From: a virus
Virus record (IMG/VR): IMGVR_UViG_3300030451_000571
Coordinates: 1 to 59,684 of that record
Direction: 5' to 3' (one strand)
DNA length: 59,684 nucleotides
Below, one piece after another: positions 55,205 through 59,684 of this stretch. The notes below the pieces were generated by a model. That model saw only the letters and a program-made list of their open reading frames with translations, was not told where the DNA came from and made no database searches. How positions within the stretch are numbered: the first letter of the stretch is position 1; every line of letters begins with the position of its first letter. A program made the position numbers and the translations under genes.

Positions 55205-56128
55205 ATGGCTTCTGATTATAGTACAAGAATTAGATTAGAAAAGCAAGGCTCTGGTGAAAATGCTAACACTTGGGGTGAGAGGCTAAATCAAAATGTAGTT
55301 TCTCTAGTTGATGCAGCAATTGCAGGTGTAACTGCAGTTGATGTAAATGGTGCTGGCGGAACTGGTGTAACACTTACTACAAACAATGGCTCACCTGACC
55401 AGGCAAGAAGCCTTGGCCTTAGAATGACGGGTACTCTTGCTGCTGATGTTACTGTTACTTATTCTACTTCACCAGAAAAGATTTACTTTGTTAATAATGA
55501 AACCGTAGGCGGTTATAATGTTATTATGAACAATGGTAGCACAATGGTTACTGTTGGTGATGGCGCAGCATTGATTGCCACTAATGGTTCTAATAGCTAT
55601 GCCATTAGGGATTTTGAATCAGGAACAAGGCTGGCATTTAATCAGAATACTGCCCCACAGGGTTGGACAGTTATTACCTCCGCCTCTCATAATGGTGCTG
55701 GTCTTCGTATTGTTAATGCAGCAACCAGTGGCGCACAAGTAGGCGGCTCTAACGAATTTACTTCTGTGTTTAATTCAGCTATTACAATAAGCAATATAAC
55801 AGGTGCTACAAATAATGCTACACTAACTGGAAACACTGACGGCTGGGCATTAACAAGGTCTCAAATTCCTCCTCATAACCACACAATCGCTCACCGTGAA
55901 GTTGCTGACCGTGATGATGATGAAAATAAAAACACTGTTATTGGCGGTGGTTCAACAACAACCAGTAATGGTAACGTTGGTGAAAACCTTAATGGTACAG
56001 GAAACGCCGCAGAACACTATCACAGCCTAGAAGGATTAGGTGAACACCATCACACAGGAGTCAGCGCATCTGGCTCATTTAACTTAAACGTTAAATATGT
56101 TAACTTTATTGTATGCGAAAAGGATTAA
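55205..56128 (+). CDS. Tail collar/fibre protein
   Basis: This 307-residue protein has a fibre start (DYSTRIRLEKQGSGENANTWGERLN) and a phage tail-collar-like domain: GTRLAFNQNTAPQGWT, then RSQIPPHNHTIAHREV and HYHSLEGLGEHHHTGVSASGSFNLNVKYVNFIVCEKD. His-rich PPHNH and EHHHTG segments are typical of metal-bound collar/tip domains. Confidence 0.8.
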   Translation: MASDYSTRIRLEKQGSGENANTWGERLNQNVVSLVDAAIAGVTAVDVNGAGGTGVTLTTNNGSPDQARSLGLRMTGTLAADVTVTYSTSPEKIYFVNNETVGGYNVIMNNGSTMVTVGDGAALIATNGSNSYAIRDFESGTRLAFNQNTAPQGWTVITSASHNGAGLRIVNAATSGAQVGGSNEFTSVFNSAITISNITGATNNATLTGNTDGWALTRSQIPPHNHTIAHREVADRDDDENKNTVIGGGSTTTSNGNVGENLNGTGNAAEHYHSLEGLGEHHHTGVSASGSFNLNVKYVNFIVCEKD

Positions 56129-56131
56129 TAG

Positions 56132-56422
56132 ATGGAATTAAAGGTTAAGAACGGATGTCCGTTACATAACTTTGAGCCATGTAAACAATTAGACTGCGCT
56201 TGGTTTACAAAATTAGCAGGCAAAAATCCCCAAGGGGGTGCAGATATAGAGGAGTGGGGTTGCGCAGTAACTATGATGCCACTTCTTTTGGTTGCTCAAA
56301 CAAACGCTGCCAGAGGCACTCAAGGTGCAGTTGAATCATTTAGAAACAGAATGGTTGAGCAGCAAGATGAATTGCTACAGCTGGCAAAGCAGGGTGATAT
56401 AGAAACAAAACTTATTGAATAG
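56132..56422 (+). CDS. Conserved tail-module protein with Cys pattern
   Basis: This 96-residue protein has NGCPLHNFEPCKQLDCAWFTKLAGKNPQGGADIEEWGCAVTMMPLLL and QGAVESFRNRMVEQQDELL. The four Cys could bind metal. The family is frequent in marine phages next to gp10-like genes; function is unknown. Confidence 0.7.
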   Translation: MELKVKNGCPLHNFEPCKQLDCAWFTKLAGKNPQGGADIEEWGCAVTMMPLLLVAQTNAARGTQGAVESFRNRMVEQQDELLQLAKQGDIETKLIE

Positions 56423-56424
56423 AC

Positions 56425-58266
56425 ATGGCTTCTACAGACACACAGTTTTTTAATTTAAAGTTTATCCCTGGCTTTCATAGGGAGTCAACCAAATATGCCG
56501 AAGAGGGTAAATGGTTTGACGGAAACCGTGTGCGCTTTCGTGAGGGTAAGCCAGAAAATCTGAGGGGTTATGAAAAGTTTTCTACCGATACTATATCTGG
56601 TTTTGCTCGTGACATTCTTACATGGACTGATAATAACACTCGTAAATATGTAGCCTATGGAACTAATATACAGTTATATGTAGTACAAAACGAAGACAGA
56701 ACAGATGCAACCCCAATCGCTAGTTCAACAAGTGTAGCTAATAATTTTGTTACATCAGCAGGAACAGACAGAGTTAAAGTTAATTTAGGGTATACACCTC
56801 CTCATACTGTTAGTGTTGGAGATAGAATTGAATTTACTGGCGTAGATAATTTTGCTGGAACAAGTATTAACGGAACGTTTGCAATTACATCTGTTAGCGC
56901 ACAGGATGCTTTTTTTATTACTGCAAATGCTACTGCTACGGCTAATGCTAATAATACAGGCGGCACTAATGGTAAGATAAATCTTTTGATACCAAATGAA
57001 GAGCCGAATGATATTCAAGGCTTGGGATATGGTGCTGGTGCTTGGAACGGTAACAGAGGGTGGAACTCTGCTGCAGCTTTTTCTGATATTATTTTCCAAG
57101 GCGCACAGTGGAAACTTGATACATATGGTGAAGACCTTATAGCTTTACGCCGTAAAAGTAAAATTGCATATTTAAATGTTTCTGATGATAACTATACAGT
57201 TACTCGTGCAAGCATTGTAGATACTGCGCCATTTGCAAATACTTTTATTGTGTCGCCTAATGATGGACATGTTGTTTGTTATGGGGCATCAGAAAGCCCG
57301 TCTAGCTCTGCTATTATTCCAATGCGTGTTGCCTGGTCAGACCAAGAAGATTATCAAGATTGGACACCTTCAGCTACAAATACTGCAGGCTCTGTTATCT
57401 TAACTGAAGGCTCTCGTATTATTGGTGCAATACGTTCACGTAATACAATTAACATTTGGACAGACAAGGCTATGTATATTCAAGAGTTTGTAGGAACTCC
57501 GTTTATATTTAGATTTACACAGGTTGGTTCTAACTGTGGTATGATTGGACCACATGCAGCTGTAGATATTGATGGTGTATCTTATTGGATGGGCGACAAT
57601 AATTTCTATATGTATGATGGCCGTGTTAATACTATGCCCTGCACAATACGCCGACATCTTTTTGATAATTTTAATATGGTTCAAAAAGATAAAGTATACG
57701 CAGGAATTAACAGTGAGTTTAAAGAAATTATTTGGCTGTATCCACAGGATAATAGCCTAGAGCCTAATGCCTATATAATTTATAACTACGAAGAACAAAC
57801 ATGGGTATATGGAAATTTATTTGAAGATGGTATTACCACTACGTTTGCAGACCGTGGCGTGTTTGACACTACTGTTTTAACTGGCCGCACATCTGCAACG
57901 GGCGATATGCTTGTATGGAGCAACGAACCTGATAACATTTACACTGGTGATGGTCAAGCGCTTACTTCGTTTATTGAGTCTGCAGAATTTGACCTTGATG
58001 AGGGCAAGCAGTTAATGTTTGCAGATAAACTTATTCCTGATTATACATTTAGCACAGGAGAGCAGATTAAATTTTCCATTAAGACACGCAGGTATCCATC
58101 GGATGATTTCCAAGAGAAAGGTCCATTTACGATTAATGCTGACACACAAAAGGTAAACATGCGTGCTAGAGGTAGACAGTCTGTTGTCCGTGTGTCTGCA
58201 GATGCTGCGGGTCAGTGGCGCTGGGGTAGCGTAAGATTGGCTATGCAACCTGATGGTGAAAGATAA
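56425..58266 (+). CDS. Packaged-DNA stabilisation protein, P22 gp10-like
   Basis: This 613-residue protein opens FFNLKFIPGFHRESTKYAEEGKWFDGNRVRFREGKPENLRGYEKF, continues with GNRGWNSAAAF, TEGSRIIGAIRSRNTINIWTDKAMYIQEF, and SYWMGDNNFYMYDGR, and ends in NMRARGRQSVVRVSADAAGQWRWGSVRL. This is the gp10 family that, with gp4, closes the portal and holds tail spikes or fibres. Length is near the usual range. Confidence 0.85.
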   Translation: MASTDTQFFNLKFIPGFHRESTKYAEEGKWFDGNRVRFREGKPENLRGYEKFSTDTISGFARDILTWTDNNTRKYVAYGTNIQLYVVQNEDRTDATPIASSTSVANNFVTSAGTDRVKVNLGYTPPHTVSVGDRIEFTGVDNFAGTSINGTFAITSVSAQDAFFITANATATANANNTGGTNGKINLLIPNEEPNDIQGLGYGAGAWNGNRGWNSAAAFSDIIFQGAQWKLDTYGEDLIALRRKSKIAYLNVSDDNYTVTRASIVDTAPFANTFIVSPNDGHVVCYGASESPSSSAIIPMRVAWSDQEDYQDWTPSATNTAGSVILTEGSRIIGAIRSRNTINIWTDKAMYIQEFVGTPFIFRFTQVGSNCGMIGPHAAVDIDGVSYWMGDNNFYMYDGRVNTMPCTIRRHLFDNFNMVQKDKVYAGINSEFKEIIWLYPQDNSLEPNAYIIYNYEEQTWVYGNLFEDGITTTFADRGVFDTTVLTGRTSATGDMLVWSNEPDNIYTGDGQALTSFIESAEFDLDEGKQLMFADKLIPDYTFSTGEQIKFSIKTRRYPSDDFQEKGPFTINADTQKVNMRARGRQSVVRVSADAAGQWRWGSVRLAMQPDGER

Positions 58267-58532
58267 TGGCTAACTATCCAAAGTATCCCATAGGCAAACC
58301 AGCTACTGCTGATGAGCTACACTCAGATTTAACTCGCTGGGCTAATGAACTTACACGTGAACTGGATACCGAAAGCTTGCGGCAGGATAGCGCACCGTCA
58401 ACAAAAATATATACAGTAGTTACAATTACTGATATTGGTAGGCCGCAGCAGGGCGATGTAGCCTATGCAATTAGTGCGGCTAAGTTTAAAGGATACACAA
58501 CTACTGCTGGTGGATGGGTAGATTTCCACTAG
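58266..58532 (+). CDS. Small tail-module protein
   Basis: This 88-residue protein has TADELHSDLTRWANELTRELDTESLRQDS, a helical start, and a beta end GYTTTAGGWVDFH. It begins one base inside the gp10-like stop. No family was recognised. Confidence 0.6.
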   Translation: MANYPKYPIGKPATADELHSDLTRWANELTRELDTESLRQDSAPSTKIYTVVTITDIGRPQQGDVAYAISAAKFKGYTTTAGGWVDFH

Positions 58533-58537
58533 GTAGC

Positions 58538-58566
58538 TGGTATATTTGATATAAATAGGGTATAAT
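58538..58566 (+). promoter_or_regulatory. Late promoter, leaderless type
   Basis: TGGTAT (58538-58543), a 17-base spacer and TATAAT (58561-58566) end six bases before the ATG at 58573. The -35 is weak; the TATAATAT block matches the other late sites. Confidence 0.5.
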
Positions 58567-58572
58567 ATTACA

Positions 58573-59187
58573 ATGTATGAGGGTCTTGCAAACATATTAC
58601 AGCTAAAGGGAATGGGCATGACAGAGGATGCCACAGGCTTTCAGCGTGCCTTTCGTTTGGCCGATATGATTCCTGTGGTTGCTGCACAGGCTATGCCTAA
58701 ACAAGCTATGCGACCTGCTCCTATGCCGCCGCAAATGTCTGCTCCTGTATATAGAGAAGAAGGCGGTCTGGTAGATGGCGGCAAGGTAGACGGTGATGAC
58801 TATGTAATTGATGCCTACACTGTGTCTGCTCTTGGCAACGGGTCATCCGATGCGGGTGGTAAACTTCTTGACCAGTCTTTGCCCCAAGTAGAAAATACTG
58901 ATGGAAGTAAAACTGGTATGGTTCAAGAAGAGATTGGTGATGGAATGTCTGACAATGTTTCATATGATGTGGCTAACGGGGGCGACATTACTGAGGCAAG
59001 AATTAGTCAAGACGAGTATATTGTAGACGCAAATCAAGTTAAAGCTTTAGGTGATGGTGATGTAGATGAGGGTACAGCACGCCTTGATAAGCTTAGAGAA
59101 GAAATAAGACAACAAGCATATGGCACTAAAAAGCAACCTAAACAAATTAGTGCGGCAAAAACACTACGTGAATTAATGAGGACATAA
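58573..59187 (+). CDS. Virion protein with GNGSSDAGGKLLD motif
   Basis: This 204-residue protein has GGLVDGGKVDGDDYVIDAYTVSALGNGSSDAGGKLLDQSL and a second similar block ISQDEYIVDANQVKALGDGDVDEGTARLDKL. It is an internal duplication of a D-x-YVIDA-x-V-x-x-LG-G module known from marine phage virion proteins upstream of internal-core genes. No SD is visible, consistent with a leaderless transcript. Confidence 0.65.
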   Translation: MYEGLANILQLKGMGMTEDATGFQRAFRLADMIPVVAAQAMPKQAMRPAPMPPQMSAPVYREEGGLVDGGKVDGDDYVIDAYTVSALGNGSSDAGGKLLDQSLPQVENTDGSKTGMVQEEIGDGMSDNVSYDVANGGDITEARISQDEYIVDANQVKALGDGDVDEGTARLDKLREEIRQQAYGTKKQPKQISAAKTLRELMRT

Positions 59188-59189
59188 TT

Positions 59190-59684
59190 ATGGAACGCTT
59201 TGAAGATTTAATGGGTATAACGCACGATACTGGCGATGCTTTCTTAGATAAAAAGTTAAATCAAAATACTGCTTATATTCTTGGTAAAATTGCAGCTGGT
59301 GTTGTAGGTGCTGGAATATTAGGTAAAAAGTCTAAAGTAAAAACATATGGTGGTGATTTTGCTAAAGCTATTCGTCCATATGCTACACAAGGTCTTAAAG
59401 ATTTGCAGAAGATATATGAGCAAGGACCACGAGTTTTTGAGGGAGAAAGGGTAGCTGGATTTACAGACCCACAACTTGCTGCTCAAACTTCTTTGCTTGC
59501 TTTGTCAACTGCACAGCCTGACTATTATAAGACTGCTTTAGGTGGTATTGAAGAAGCAATGGGTATGCAGCGTGAGGCAGCTGCAGGTATTACTGCTGAA
59601 GAAATTGCTGCACAAAGAAAACTTCTTGAGCCTATGGCAGAGTCACAGCGTTTGGCACAGCAGCAAGCTTTTCAAGGTGCTTTA
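59190..59684 (+). CDS. Putative internal virion/ejection protein, N-terminal part (continues at base 1)
   Basis: From ATG (MERFEDLMGITHDTGDAFLD) the frame runs 132 codons to 59585 and then in phase through the junction to 1641. It has a hydrophobic segment (KIAAGVVGAGILG) at residues about 30-42 and IRPYATQGLKDLQKIYEQGP ... VAGFTDPQLAAQTSLLAL. The VAGFT-PQ motif recurs in large phage virion proteins. Together with the part at 1-1641 it gives about 678 residues. Confidence 0.75.
   Translation, partial: MERFEDLMGITHDTGDAFLDKKLNQNTAYILGKIAAGVVGAGILGKKSKVKTYGGDFAKAIRPYATQGLKDLQKIYEQGPRVFEGERVAGFTDPQLAAQTSLLALSTAQPDYYKTALGGIEEAMGMQREAAAGITAEEIAAQRKLLEPMAESQRLAQQQAFQGAL

Noticed and set aside
1-59684. 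Integrase, excisionase, repressor or phage RNA polymerase
   Set aside because: Looked for tyrosine/serine recombinase, CI-like and T7-type polymerase motifs among the larger frames and found none; the family A DNA polymerase has the Tyr typical of virulent phages.

Overview
The window is a complete or nearly complete genome of a virulent tailed bacteriophage, probably a marine podovirus. Bases 1-98 are repeated at 59586-59683, and one reading frame runs unbroken across the ends, so the molecule is circular or circularly permuted with about 59,585 unique bases. The protein set points to the marine podovirus type represented by the SAR116 phage HMO-2011: family A DNA polymerase, T7-type primase-helicase, B12-dependent ribonucleotide reductase, ThyX, endonuclease I, a P22-like portal/gp4/gp10 tail set, and very large internal virion proteins. 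The placement and an alphaproteobacterial host are inferences from family resemblance. I see no integrase, no repressor and no phage RNA polymerase. The phage is therefore probably lytic and read by host RNA polymerase, which fits the many sigma70-like promoters.

Layout. Two arms diverge from a non-coding control region at about 32309-32961. The leftward (minus) arm, 32308 down to 8197, is the early/middle arm. First come about 30 very short, overlapping genes of mostly unknown function (32308-24204), with a GP88-like protein, a SleB-type cell-wall hydrolase and a pyrimidine-dimer-glycosylase-like protein among them. Then come replication and nucleotide metabolism (24203-13984): primase-helicase, DNA polymerase, an SSB-like protein, a tRNA-Arg(UCU), a peroxiredoxin, a Cas4-like nuclease, endonuclease I, ThyX, class II RNR, glutaredoxin and a cupin. 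Last comes a sugar/glycan module with its own strong promoter (13380-8197): two glycosyltransferase genes, one fused to a methyltransferase and a DUF115-like domain, plus the small terminase and GDP-mannose 4,6-dehydratase.

The rightward (plus) arm, 32962 to 59684 and through the junction to 8210, is the late arm. In order it holds the large terminase, a lipoprotein, the portal, an ADP-ribosyltransferase-like protein, a GroES-like co-chaperonin, scaffold, capsid, adaptor, a cluster of short very basic proteins, head-completion protein, zinc-ribbon pair, tail fibres in duplicated cassettes, the gp10-like tail protein, internal/ejection proteins and lysis genes (M15 peptidase, holin-like and spanin-like proteins).

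The most unusual signals are these. Four otherwise different small late proteins end in the same HNRLY residues, written with different codons. An R-S-E ADP-ribosyltransferase-like gene sits behind the portal. A TTGnnn-N17-TATAATAT late promoter occurs at seven places, three of them so close to the ATG that the mRNA would be leaderless. A promoter-terminator pair in the divergent control region could make a roughly 180-nt leftward RNA. A three-domain glycan enzyme lies next to GDP-mannose functions. All names rest on reading motifs by eye; no database search was run.
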